A stretch of DNA of 64,000 nt. Source: Echinarachnius parma (lineage: Eukaryota > Echinodermata > Echinoidea > Clypeasteroida > Echinarachniidae). The DNA is taken from assembly GCA_037951105.1 (NCBI GenBank), contig JBAMJV010001299.1:70001-134000 (forward strand). Direction: 5' to 3'. Of the stretch, positions 36,901-44,922 are shown piece by piece; within the stretch, counting starts at the first letter, position 1; the number at the start of each line of letters is the position of its first letter. Position numbers and translations under genes: made by a program. The notes under the pieces are model-generated. The model saw nothing but the letters and a program-made list of their open reading frames with translations, was not told the DNA's origin and searched no databases.

Positions 36901-37555
36901 CCCCAGCTGAAGTTGCAGCATTGAAGAACATCCTCGGCTCGTCCAGCCTCTTCAACCAGAGGAGAAGCAAGCCTCACAAACCCAGCGTAGTCAAGAAGAG
37001 CTATGATGGGATGGGAGGGCGTGACTCCTTCATGCCGGTTGATGTATCCTTTCAAAATAATACAAAATAATTATTATAAAATACTAAAATAACATTGGTA
37101 GTGGTGGTGGTGGTGATTCTGATGATGATGCTGATGATGATGATGATGATGATGATGGTGGTGGCAGTTGTGGTGATGATGGTGATGATGATGATGATGA
37201 TGATGCTGATGCCGATTATGATGATGATGATGGTGTGTGATGATTTGTGGTGGTGATGGTGATGATCACGATGGTGGTGGCGGTTGTGGTGATGATGACG
37301 ATGTTGATGACGGTTGTGGTGGTGATGATGGTGTTATGATGATGATTAGAATTATGAAGTGTATCAGGCATTTCAAGGACATTTTTGTAACTATGATCAA
37401 CAACTCCTACAACATTTCCTTAACTCGTTGTCTCTCAGCCCGTTATCATAAGATCTGGGCCCAAGAAAGGTGCACGAGGCTTGAAGCGCAAACCTTCTGG
37501 AAAACCATGCTCTCACCCTCTGCCAACGTTGAACCAGTTTGGGTTCTCATCATGA
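24969..37555 (+). CDS. TRAIP: TRAIP-like RING E3 ubiquitin ligase
   Basis: Ten exons: 24969-25063, 25901-26033, 28186-28353, 29885-29979, 32790-32903, 34685-34772, 35604-35785, 36157-36346, 36891-37043, 37439-37555. All phases agree and give about 444 aa (human TRAIP 469). The RING-H2 has ligands C6, C9, C24, H26, H29, C32, C43 and C46, followed by a predicted long coiled coil (about 77-275), a disordered segment and a conserved-looking SYDGMGGRDSF motif before a basic tail. TRAIP ubiquitylates the replicative helicase CMG when forks converge at crosslinks or persist into mitosis. The start is chosen because the RING follows directly. Odd points: exons 3, 4, 5, 9 and 10 each have extra, mostly broken copies in neighbouring introns or the 3' region, and the usual C-terminal PIP-box (QxxLxxFF-like) is not evident. 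Confidence 0.9.
25075..25330 (+). repeat. Minisatellite, unit ATTCTAAAGACAAAGTTCTA
   Basis: Six to seven imperfect units of about 35-45 bp (core TCTAAAGACAAAGTTCTA plus a T-rich spacer with ACTC/ACTT) start directly after TRAIP exon 1. Related sequence appears at 24300-24350. Confidence 0.8.
25736..25890 (+). mobile_element. SINE-like 3' body with (ATT)n tail
   Basis: GCTCCCCAGGGAGTTGAG..., TGTACCTGATGACC..., GGTGCTTTATAAATG and then a TTATTATT tail that ends just before the TRAIP exon 2 acceptor (25900). The A/T-rich tail may serve as part of that acceptor's upstream tract. Confidence 0.6.
26054..26215 (+). mobile_element. Dispersed repeat with CAGGGTAGGAAATA start
   Basis: Collinear with 48419-48600: CAGGGTAGGAAATA(T/C)ACGGGG, a TTTGCCCCCTAATTTT block and AGTAGCCCCCTAAAA. 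Probably a hAT-type non-autonomous element; the right end is unclear. Confidence 0.55.
26240..26475 (+). mobile_element. tRNA-derived SINE
   Basis: The head (26248-26325) resembles a tRNA: GTGGCAAGATTGGTAGAGC fits a pol III A box with D arm, and CGAGTTCGATCCC fits a B box. The body shares GGTACCTGGAAG and AAGGTTGCCTGGG with 16566-16785. A 5' head fragment of the same type is at 49838-49905. Confidence 0.7.
26528..28185 (+). repeat. Six decayed tandem copies of TRAIP exon 3
   Basis: Copies begin at 26528, 26713, 27414, 27606, 27809 and 28004, each right after a TTGTAG/TTGCAG/TCTAG acceptor. The functional copy is 28186. Spacing is 182-203 bp except 701 bp where a transposon (about 26841-27344) sits. 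Read in the TRAIP frame, copies 2, 3 and 4 stop at TAA 26818, 27504 and 27711, and copies 5 and 6 stop at TAG 27854 and 28049. Copy 1 has lost part of its start and is frameshifted. The units include the intron as well as the exon. Confidence 0.9.
26841..27344. mobile_element. TA-flanked MITE inside the exon 3 array
   Basis: About 500 bp with inverted ends AAACTGGGTTCCAAAAG and CTTTTGGAGCCCAGTTT and TA/TATA at both edges. The equivalent empty position in neighbouring array units (about 27520 and 27730) reads CACC/ATCC, then AATATATA, then TTGAATTG, confirming an insertion. Tc1/mariner-like target; no transposase. Confidence 0.75.
28642..29505 (+). mobile_element. Helitron-like repeat with internal array, copy 1
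   Basis: Starts TTTTATGCCTCCGCCAACG and ends with an imperfect palindrome (TTCGACTGCGCGCAGTTGAA), a 7-base spacer and CTAG before T, resembling a Helitron 3' end (hairpin then CTRR). The interior has about five diverged units with CTCAAGAACCGGTTGACG, GGTATGAGTGTACA and GGTCATGAGGTCAA. It lies in TRAIP intron 3. The Helitron assignment is inference, since the 5' end does not start with TC. Confidence 0.6.
29548..29884 (+). repeat. Three truncated tandem copies of TRAIP exon 4
   Basis: Copies of the exon 4 start (after CACAG or TGCAG) at 29548, 29654 and 29760 precede the real exon at 29885. Spacing is 106, 106 and 125 bp. Each keeps about 35 exon bases and then diverges into TATCATAAATAAA, giving an in-frame TAA 13 codons in. 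Confidence 0.85.
30367..30588. repeat. Fold-back with about 105-bp arms in TRAIP intron 4
   Basis: Left-arm blocks (GGGAAGATTATCTCACATG, CCTCCCATGCATGAACAG, TTCTACTACGCTCGTTTTG) recur inverted in the right arm, separated by about 8-10 bases near 30478. The motif TACTACGCTC recurs outside the arms at 30286 and near 30660. A transcript would form a long hairpin. Confidence 0.75.
30966..31533. mobile_element. TTAA-flanked MITE (TTAAAGGGGTATTCC ends)
   Basis: Begins TTAAAGGGGTATTCCGGGC and ends GGGTGGAATTCCCCTTTAA; 568 bp, non-coding, in TRAIP intron 4. Confidence 0.75.
31649..31725 (+). pseudogene. Decayed copy of TRAIP exon 5
   Basis: After an intact TTTCTCCAG acceptor, the sequence follows exon 5 (real copy 32790-32903) through GAGATGGTGGATGA and GGCCAATGCAGCA, but a base has been lost near 31667 so the frame breaks, and the exon's 3' third and donor are missing. 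Confidence 0.8.
31777..32501 (+). mobile_element. TTAA-flanked element, family D, copy 1
   Basis: A 725-bp element starting TTAAAGGTATGGTG and ending CCAACCTTTAA. A complete inverted relative is 62342-63074. Shared blocks include TGTGACGTCA, CGATTGCCTGC and a frame reading CRAYDLLVKQTRFCL. No transposase recognised. Confidence 0.75.
32957..34103 (+). mobile_element. Helitron-like repeat with 151-bp array, copy 2
   Basis: Starts TTTTTATGCCTCCGCAACG and ends with a perfect 20-bp palindrome (TTCGACTGCG and its inverse), then GATCCAT and CTAG before T. Five to six units of about 151 bp start near 33067, 33218, 33369, 33519 and 33671. The intact units contain up to three AGGTCA hexamers spaced by one base (first at 33166-33185), a DR1 nuclear-receptor half-site arrangement. 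It lies in TRAIP intron 5. Confidence 0.65.
34900..35307. mobile_element. hAT-like MITE with AGAGCTGCCAAC ends
   Basis: Ends AGAGCTGCCAAC and GGTTGGCAGCTCT, flanked on both sides by ACAATC. Interior rich in TACGGA/TCCGTA. Related to 12362-12778. Confidence 0.6.
35985..36145 (+). mobile_element. SINE-like 3' body
   Basis: Shares TGCTC(T/C)CC(T/A)GGGAGTTGAG, TGTACCTGATGACCGGGG and GCTCTATAAATGATGATTATT with 25736-25890. It ends a few bases before the TRAIP exon 8 acceptor at 36156. Confidence 0.6.
36482..36890 (+). repeat. Two extra copies of TRAIP exon 9
   Basis: Copy 1 (from 36482, after CTGTTTAG) matches exon 9 through PVEVAGLKNILSSSSLFNQ and KPHKPSVVKK, then diverges and stops at TGA 36620-36622 with no donor. 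Copy 2 (about 36717-36765) is a short frameshifted remnant. The intact exon is 36891-37043. Copy 1 is in the right phase after exon 8, so using it would give a shorter protein lacking the GMGGRDSF motif and the tail. Confidence 0.85.
37088..37345. repeat. (ATG)n/(GTG)n microsatellite in TRAIP's last intron
   Basis: About 250 bp of imperfect GATGAT/GGTGGT triplets ending about 90 bp before the exon 10 acceptor. Confidence 0.85.
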
Positions 37556-38345
37556 GAAACGGCAACGTAGGCACTAGATTTTGTCGATCTGAAGCAATAA
37601 AAGAAAGCTCTAGACGTGGCTTTCATCGTGACTAAAAGCAGTATGGGTGTCAGAGAAACGTATTTCATCTTGAGGAATGATGTCATCATGATATTGATCT
37701 TCCTCTGACCTGAGAGCATTGATCAGGGGATGAAGTGTCATGGAAAACATATCCTACCCTCTGCCAACGTTTTGGATTTGCATCATGACAGAAAAGCAAC
37801 ATAGGTGCTTGAAACTTTATTGCTGTTGAGATATGGAAGGATGGCAAGCTATCCATCTCATCTTGTGTGTGGCAAACGACTGAGAGAATCGGACAATTTA
37901 ATAAAGTTTCATAGGAAATGAGTTCCTACCATCTACCAACTCTGGACAATTTGTGGCTCTCAACCAGACAGAAAAGCAACATAGGTGCTAGCAACTATAT
38001 TGATGTTAAGAGAAGGAAGGATGGCAAGCTATCCATCTCATCTTGTGTGTGGCAAACGACTGAGAGAATCGGACAATTTAATAAAGTTTCATATGAAATG
38101 AGTTCCTACCATCTACCAACTCTGGACAATTTGTGGCTCTCAACCAGACAGAAAAGCAACATAGGTGCTAGCAACTATATTGATGTTAAGAGAAGGAAGG
38201 ATGGCAAGCTATCCATCTCATCTTGTGTGTGGCAAACAACTGAGAGAATCAGACAAAGTTTCATAGGAAATGAGTTCCTACCATCTACCAACTCGGGACA
38301 ATTTGTGGCTCTTAACCGGACAGAAAAGCAGCATGGGTGCTAAAA
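37500..38345 (+). repeat. Tandem array derived from the TRAIP terminal exon and 3' UTR
   Basis: The last coding bases and proximal 3' UTR (CACCCTCTGCCAACGTTG... ATCATGAGAAACGGCAACG) recur as CTACC(C/A)TCT(G/A)CCAAC followed by GACAGAAAAGCAACATAGG at about 37750, 37925, 38105 and 38277. The last spacings are 180 and 172 bp. Units carry AATAAAG. Further diverged copies at about 39955-40030 and 40125-40190 lie beyond the hAT-like element. The 141-residue open frame across 37918-38343 is just two and a half repeats, not a gene. Confidence 0.8.
37596..37601 (+). promoter_or_regulatory. Candidate poly(A) signal of TRAIP
   Basis: AATAAA 40 bases after the stop. Additional AATAAA sites in the repeated 3' units (about 37892 and 38072) could give alternative ends. 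Confidence 0.5.
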
Positions 38346-38395
38346 TTGTTCTTGATCCTAAAGTTTAGAAGATCTTGTTATAGTGTAATGCTGTT

Positions 38396-39696
38396 AGGTA
38401 AACAAAAAATCCCGGCCCGTTCTCGGATCGTTAGAATTCTATATCGCTAACAAGATCTCGGATCGGATCGGATCTCGGAGAAAAAAAATATTGCAATTTG
38501 CTCTGAAAAAATGCAGCGTTGTAGACTCATCTTTCTTGTTTTATATGGCAAAAATATTAATAATAATGACGTTTCGAGGCATGTACATATCAATTTTTAC
38601 GGAAAAATAATATTCAGATTATTCAGAGTTTCGCAAGAAAAGTATTTTTTCGATGGTTTGTTCGGCATCGCACCACACGTTTCACAGAAACTCAACCCGC
38701 CAATCGCGTGGAAAACCGCGCTTGTGAGCCACTGCCGGGCCACTGCCCTCAAAAATCGGCTATAAATTACCCTTTTAGGGAACCACACAATTCTGGTAAT
38801 CTACTTACATGATAACATGGCATCTGAAAGCCGAACAGAATACAAAATAACCCCCCAAATCAAAGACAAAACTGCTGAATTATCGATATATTTCCAAAGA
38901 AAAAAATCGGATTACGGACGGCTAGGCCTCGAGAGAACTCCAATGAGTTAGCTAGCTATAGCTTGCATGCACATGCAACAAGTTATTAGGCGTTAATTTG
39001 GTCGTATTACTTTGCGTGTGTTATGGTGAACGTTTTTTCTTACGCGAGATCCATCCGCCGAAAATTGGGGAATTCCCGGCGGCGGATCTATATCTGCACA
39101 CGCAATTATACAAGCAAACGGGAGCGGTGTAGTAATTTTTTATCGATATTTTGCGCAATTGTTTTCATTGTTTAGGGGCATATTTTTGTTTCCGCCCAGC
39201 TATCAAACGCCAAGAAATCATGTAAGTAGAATATCAGAACATTTTTTAATGTGCAAATGACAATAAAACGTATTCAGAGCCACATTTTGAATGCACTGGC
39301 TTATTAGCTCGATCATACAGACATCCAACAGACGTCTCCCCTCGAGTATCGGCGTAACTTTGATTGCACATCCGTCCACAACATCGTTCAAATGACTAGC
39401 AATTTCGCGCATCCTGTTCAATTTTCGACTGCAAAACGAACTGACGAACCATGAATTTCTCCAAAATAACCACTCATAAAGTAAACAATATTGATTTCCC
39501 CATTTCTTATTTAAATAACACTACTTAATGGACTGTCAAACATACACATGTTCAATTATCACTGGAGAAAATGGGTCGGCAAAATCTTCCGATATTTTCT
39601 ACCGAGAAAAAATATTTCTCGGATCCGTCTCGGAATCGGCTCGGAAGCCATTACCGCCGGGATCTCGGATCGGATCCGGATCGGATAACAGCATTA
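38396..39696. mobile_element. hAT-like non-autonomous element E2, 1301 bp
   Basis: Terminal inverted repeats TAATGCTGTTA/TAACAGCATTA and a perfect 8-bp target duplication TTATAGTG (38388-38395, 39697-39704). Subterminal CGGATCGGATC-type motifs are dense at both ends. The interior is homologous, in reverse orientation, to element E3 (57878-59207), including a minus-strand frame (39421-39218) reading IASHLNDVVDGCA and CMIELISQCIQ. No transposase recognised. It interrupts the TRAIP tail array. Confidence 0.85.
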
Positions 39697-39726
39697 TTAT
39701 AGTGTGTGATGAATGACATGAAATCA

Positions 39727-39955
39727 GGGACCATATTCATAAAATGCCAGCTAGCTTAGTTTCATGCTAAGTCTCTTTTTGGATGATGTGGCTAACAAAC
39801 ATTATACTGGCTAACTAGGGTTAACTTTGTGGGTTAAATCAGCTAATGCTAGTTGGGGACTAGAAAAATGTTGCTCACTAAACTGTATCATTTAAAATAT
39901 ACTTAGCAAGGAACTATTAGCTAGCTGGGTTTTTATGAATAAGGGGCCTGGGTCC
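39727..39955. mobile_element. Small MITE with GGGACCATATTCATAAA ends
   Basis: Bounded by GGGACCATATTCATAAAA and an approximate inverse TTTTTATGAATAAGGGGCC. Same general class as 588-729 and 41681-41850. Confidence 0.45.
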
Positions 39956-40408
39956 CATCCTCTGCCAACAATGGACAAGTTGTGGTTTTCATAATGACAG
40001 AAAGCAATGTAGGCGCCAGCAACTCTGTTGATCTTGATGAATGATAGAAAGTTGCAATTCTCACTCCAATTGTGAAGGGAATGACACGAAGGATTGGCAA
40101 CAACGTTTCATGGAAGCCATTTTCCTACCCTCTACCAAATCTGGACAAGTTGGGGTTTTAATCATGACAAAAAGCAAAATATGGGGTTAAAACTTTGTTG
40201 ATATAATGTATATGCAACACACATTCATGAGTATATGATGTCAGATAACTGTATGGAATCATATAATGTAGTTTGAGGAAAAGTATGTTAAGTTATTTCA
40301 ATGTTTTGAAATTCATCTTGAGGAAGAGCAACATGGGTTCATCCTTGGAAAAAAAATCCCTCCTACAAGAATTTATATTTATACAGATAACTGCATGGAA
40401 TCAGGATA

Positions 40409-40618
40409 TGTGACCGGCTATAGCAAAACCTTAAACTATTCAGTAATTATCATACCATTTATAAAGGCCTCATTACAAGCTTTCATTTGATGCTTTGTTC
40501 TAACAATTTGGTCAATAATTGGTAAAGATATGATTGTTTCAATTTTACAACTTAAAATGCCCATTTCTTAAAAACCTTATTTAACGTCAAGTGCAGGGAT
40601 TTGCAATAGCCGGTCACA
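40409..40618. mobile_element. MITE with TGTGACCGGCTATAGCAAA ends
   Basis: About 210 bp; ends TGTGACCGGCTATAGCAAA and TTTGCAATAGCCGGTCACA. A one-ended relative at about 47125-47265 ends TTTTGCTATAGCCGATCACA and shares the AACAAAGCATCAAATGAAAG block (inverted here). Confidence 0.7.
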
Positions 40619-42857
40619 TGACCATGGTTCAGGGAAAATTCAGATTTTAATTTTTTCTGGGGGGAAGCTAACTTTCAACCATTGTAGTATTAATTTATTC
40701 CTGTGCACAGAGAACAAGTATACTACGTGGCCTCCATAGTTTGAGATGGTCTAGTTTAATTGCAATCTGATCAATATAGAACTCATGGGGAGGCAAATCA
40801 TTGGATAAATACTATTTTTGCACCCTCTTGGTAATCCATCTTTGCTTCTACCATTCTAGGTGAACTCTGGGAGTTTGCAAGAGTGATATATTATTATGTA
40901 CTTTGAATTTAATTCATTTCATTTACAACAATATTCAAGTGGACCATTTGTGGAATCTAGGTGGGACGGAATTTGACCTGTACTGCTGCATGTGATAATG
41001 GCCGATTTTTCATATATTTATCTAAATTGAGGGATGATGATTTGTAAAAGATGAAACGTGTTTAACTTGCATGTAAGATGGTGTTCTCAATAGTTCTTCT
41101 TTTTCTAATTTGACGGCTTGTGGATGAGCGTGTAGTTGAATAGTAGTAATTAATTTGATTTACATGACTTTTTCTCCCATCCATCAAGAAGATGTAATTA
41201 TCTGTGATATTAACTTACCTTTATATAACTAAGTTATCACCATGTAAATATGTAAATATTGATTAAAAATACAAATGTTTTCTATAAATTATCTTGTCTT
41301 CAACAGTGTTCTTCTTTTTCTGACACAAAGAGAAAAGAAATGAAAAATGAAACAGCTTCATAATTGAGGTATTTCCAGGAAATCCTGCACATTTAATTAA
41401 CAATGTTACAACTGAATGACTTATTTTTTTTTTATAGAATTTGGATTCTCTTTACAGAAAAACAAATACTTTTTACCAAGAGAGAAAATTGATTCAGAGA
41501 TGTCAACTCTTGACTGGTAAAACTGGTCATTGTACAGTAAAACCGCATTACTAGCACTTAGGGCCAAATGCATCATATCAGAGCTTGATATAAAGTGGTT
41601 CCACTGTATAGCAACTTTTCATAATAGCAAAGTAAAACTCTGGTCCAAAGCTCAATTATGTTTAGGTTTTCATTGCTCTGGGCCCCCGTTTCATGAAAGG
41701 GTCTTGGCCAAGACCGTTGTCCTATCTTATCTGCATTCCGCATAGAGCGTTGATAGCCCTTTGAAATTCAAAAGCTTTGTTCAGTAGTTACTAGCTCCTT
41801 GCCAGATAAGACAAACGGTCTTAGCTAAGACCCTTTCATAAACGGGGCCCTGATACAAGACTTGTACAACCACTGTTTGTTAAAGAGTTTTATAAATATG
41901 TGATACATTTGGAACGAGTAGCGACTTCTCACACGACTACTAACGTATGAAAATATAAAAACACTGATACAATAACAATGAAATTAAAGGCATTCATAAT
42001 CATGATATACTGTACCAAAGAGCGTACTGTATAGAGACAAAAGCTCCCATCTTCTGTTTGAGCATTGTTATGAATACGGACAATTTATTGGTATCGTTCA
42101 TGACTGACTGGGAATAAATTTGACATTTTAAAAAATTTACTTATTATTTCAAGCATGCCTGCATGAAATTTACGGGGGCTCTTTTTGGCATTTCAAGGGC
42201 TAATTCGCCCTGATCCCCCTTCAATTTTTTGTAATGGATTGACTTATTTAGATATCTCATTTGGAGGTACATTAGATAACAAAAATGTCAAGTCCTCTAC
42301 ATTGGCCCAAAATATAAAATCTTCAAGTACAATCTGATTTTTACTTTTAAATATTCACAATTTACTCATGATAATTACAGCCAATATTCTCAATAGGTAG
42401 ATGCCAATTTCCTACTTTAATCTACCATTATATGAAATATTGCAATGTGTTCCATACAGACAAGAATATGAAAGATAAAACATTAATATTTTTCACTCAA
42501 ATTTACTTACATTTTTTATTTCAAGTACACATTCATTTTTTCCCCCTTATTTCTACATTTACTAGCTTTTCATAATGCTCAATATTTACAGAAACAATAC
42601 TGGCAATAATAAGACTTAAAGTCAATCATTCATTGCAACATATTTGTCTATAATCACTGGAATGACAAAAACATGTAATGAATGTATATACAAATACCCA
42701 TTACATACATGTATGCTATACACGTGCTTTCCTATTCTAATCACTATTACTTATTTACCACAACAATATGTCAATAATCTAATACAATCAAATGAAAATA
42801 ATCAAAGAAAAGACAGGTTTCAATCTATATTTCTAGACTGGTGCTCTAACCACCTAA
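40619..42857. other. Intergenic between TRAIP and EMC1: MITEs, no gene seen
   Basis: AT-rich, with a fragment of the GGTTCCACTGTAT repeat (about 41537-41612) and a MITE at 41681-41850 (GGCCCCCGTTTCATGAAAGG to its inverse, with AAGACCGTTGTC-type inner arms). No coding exon recognised. Confidence 0.5.
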
Positions 42858-43123
42858 AGGAAGGCGTCAAAATTATATATAGCAGGATTTTGCGGTGGCC
42901 CCCTGCGACGCGCTCTCCTGAAATGCGTTCTGACTGCAATGGAACGATGCGTCATCGCGCGCGACAACAACACAAGCATTTTATAGCGCACACAAGCTGA
43001 GTGGGACGACCCGGTCTCCCGCTTGGAACTAATTTAGAGTGCGCACAATTTACAACTGCGCCCAAACCCGTTCCAAGCGGGATACTGCGATAGGACGGCA
43101 GTGATAATTTTGATGCCTCCCCC
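42858..43123. mobile_element. GC-rich inverted-repeat element
   Basis: Ends resemble AAGGCGTCAAAATTATA and its inverse TGATAATTTTGATGCCTCC. Inside, CCGCTTGGAAC and GTTCCAAGCGG form a second inverted pair. Much richer in GC and CpG than its surroundings. Confidence 0.5.
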
Positions 43124-43453
43124 TGCAAAGCACTCATGATGGTAATTTTTAGAAACCAACATCAATGGAAAAACATATGTATACTATTATTGGCAGCTCT
43201 GCATTTCTCATTTCCATTGTGATTGCAAAAATAATTGGGTCTTCATCATGACAATGCAATTACTATTGTACATATAGTAATACCACAAAGTAAAAAGAAA
43301 CTGATTTGATATTATAGGATAAAACCTACAGCACCTTTACAATACAAAACCTCTGAACAACACCCTGATTGATTTAATAATGATAATAATAATAACATAT
43401 CCATTTTAAACTTTAGATCACAATACAAATATTTACCTCCAAATTTTCGGCTG

Positions 43454-43537
43454 TCATCTACAGCCTTTGTCAGCATTGTGACCCTTCTTGACCTTCTTGA
43501 TGTAACGATTGATCATCGGGTTGTAGACATTCGGTAG
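43454..43537 (-). CDS. Unassigned candidate terminal exon
   Basis: After an AAG acceptor-like site, 27 codons and a stop read LPNVYNPMINRYIKKVKKG and a short CR-ended tail. The lysine-rich coherent peptide looks protein-like, but I do not recognise it, and no upstream exon was found. A TTATTATT run of a SINE-like repeat (43540-43640, inverted) abuts its 5' edge. It may be an exon of an unseen gene, a pseudogene fragment or chance. Confidence 0.2.
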   Translation of the reverse strand, partial: LPNVYNPMINRYIKKVKKGHNADKGCR

Positions 43538-44484
43538 CTTGTAATAATAATAACAGATTTGATTTATATAGCGCGTAATGTGATACAATATCATCTTCAA
43601 GCGCTTTCAACCGATTTCCATCACCTGTCGCATAATTAAACCACTGCCCTCCAATTCCACATATCTTTGACAGGTAGAATATATCCCAATATTTTAAAAC
43701 ATTTACAAACATTTATTACTTACAATAATTATTCATAACAACTATACAACCAAAGTATGCTGCACACTACCCGATCCAACAAACTTTTGTGTATCTGAAC
43801 TAAAGCATGATGTGCATATTTAAAGCATGTAGTATAGTTCAGATCCGCAATCGTTCGTCAAATCGGATCGCATAGTGTGCGGTGAGCTTTACGGATATGC
43901 ATCCATCTACCACTATAAAAACAAAGACCTAAAATCGTAACTTCCGGCCTTCGTGTACTCTTCTATTAAGATCCCTCAAAATTGTACTTTCTTTGCCATA
44001 CACATGTGTGGCTTTTTTACAAAAAAATGCTAATTTCCCACGCTTGTTAAATATCTATAATCATTGGCTAAAGCAAAATCCATTTTAATCTCCTTGTCCC
44101 AACTAATTTATTTATATATTTGAAATAGAACCTCTAACTATAAAGACCACTTTTTATGCCTCCCTTCCCTTGGCATAGATCTGTAAGAGATAGGGGGGGG
44201 GGGGGGTGATCTATTCATTCAGCCCCTGTACAAAAGAACTTTAAAAGCAGATCTAAGTACTTGCTCCCAATATGAACAGGCCTCCATTGAGTAGCCCCTA
44301 TACAGTCAAACCTGTCCATATTGGCCAGTTTAAACCTGTCCATAAAGGCCACCCAATGGTGACATAATAAGTGGTCTTTATGAATGGGTGGTCTTCAAAG
44401 CTTTTGAATGATGTAAGAATAATGGTCCTTTAATGCAGGTGGTCTCTATAGACAGGCGGTCTCTTGAGCAGGTGATATTGCTGG

Positions 44485-44922
44485 TTCTGTCCATGCCCGA
44501 CGACGCAGAGCCTTGCGTGAGGCCAGATGTCTGGTAATGAGGAATTAACCTGTCTATAAAGACCACCTGTCTCCCTTGGGTGACCTTTGTAGACAGGTTT
44601 GATAGTATCAACGTGTCACCGATGGTTATCTCCAAGCCTGATGCAGAGCCTTGCGCGAGGCCAGATATCTTGTGCTTAGAGCAATGAACATGTCTATAAA
44701 GACCACCTGTCTCCCTTGGGCGGCCTTTGTAGAAAGGTTTGACAGTATCAACATTGATGGTTATCTTTATGCCTGGTGGAGAGTTGCGGGAGGCCAGATG
44801 TCTGGTGGTGAGGAATTAACCTGTCTCCCTTGGGGGACCTTTGTAGACAGGTTTGACAGTATTAACAGCGATAGTTATCTCCATGCAGCCTTTGTAGACA
44901 GGTTTCAATGTGTCTCCGATGG
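44485..44922 (-). repeat. Decayed tandem copies of the EMC1 terminal exon
   Basis: The end of the EMC1 coding region (real copy at 44923-44975, antisense of CTTGCGCGAGGCCAGATATC) recurs at about 44505-44535, 44640-44670 and 44775-44808, spaced about 135 bp, each followed by a CTGTCTCCCTTGGG...GACAGGTTTGA(C/T)AGTAT block. The units therefore combine exon end and downstream sequence. Confidence 0.8.

Noticed and set aside
37918..38343. 141-residue open frame with repeated peptide.
   Set aside because: It is produced by 180-bp repeats of the TRAIP 3' region; the third unit shifts frame and there is no independent coding signal.
39218..39421. Peptide shared between 39421-39218 (minus) and 58152-58340 (plus) as a conserved small gene.
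   Set aside because: Both lie inside related hAT-like elements. By eye most differences between the two copies are non-synonymous and few are synonymous, so there is no sign of coding constraint.
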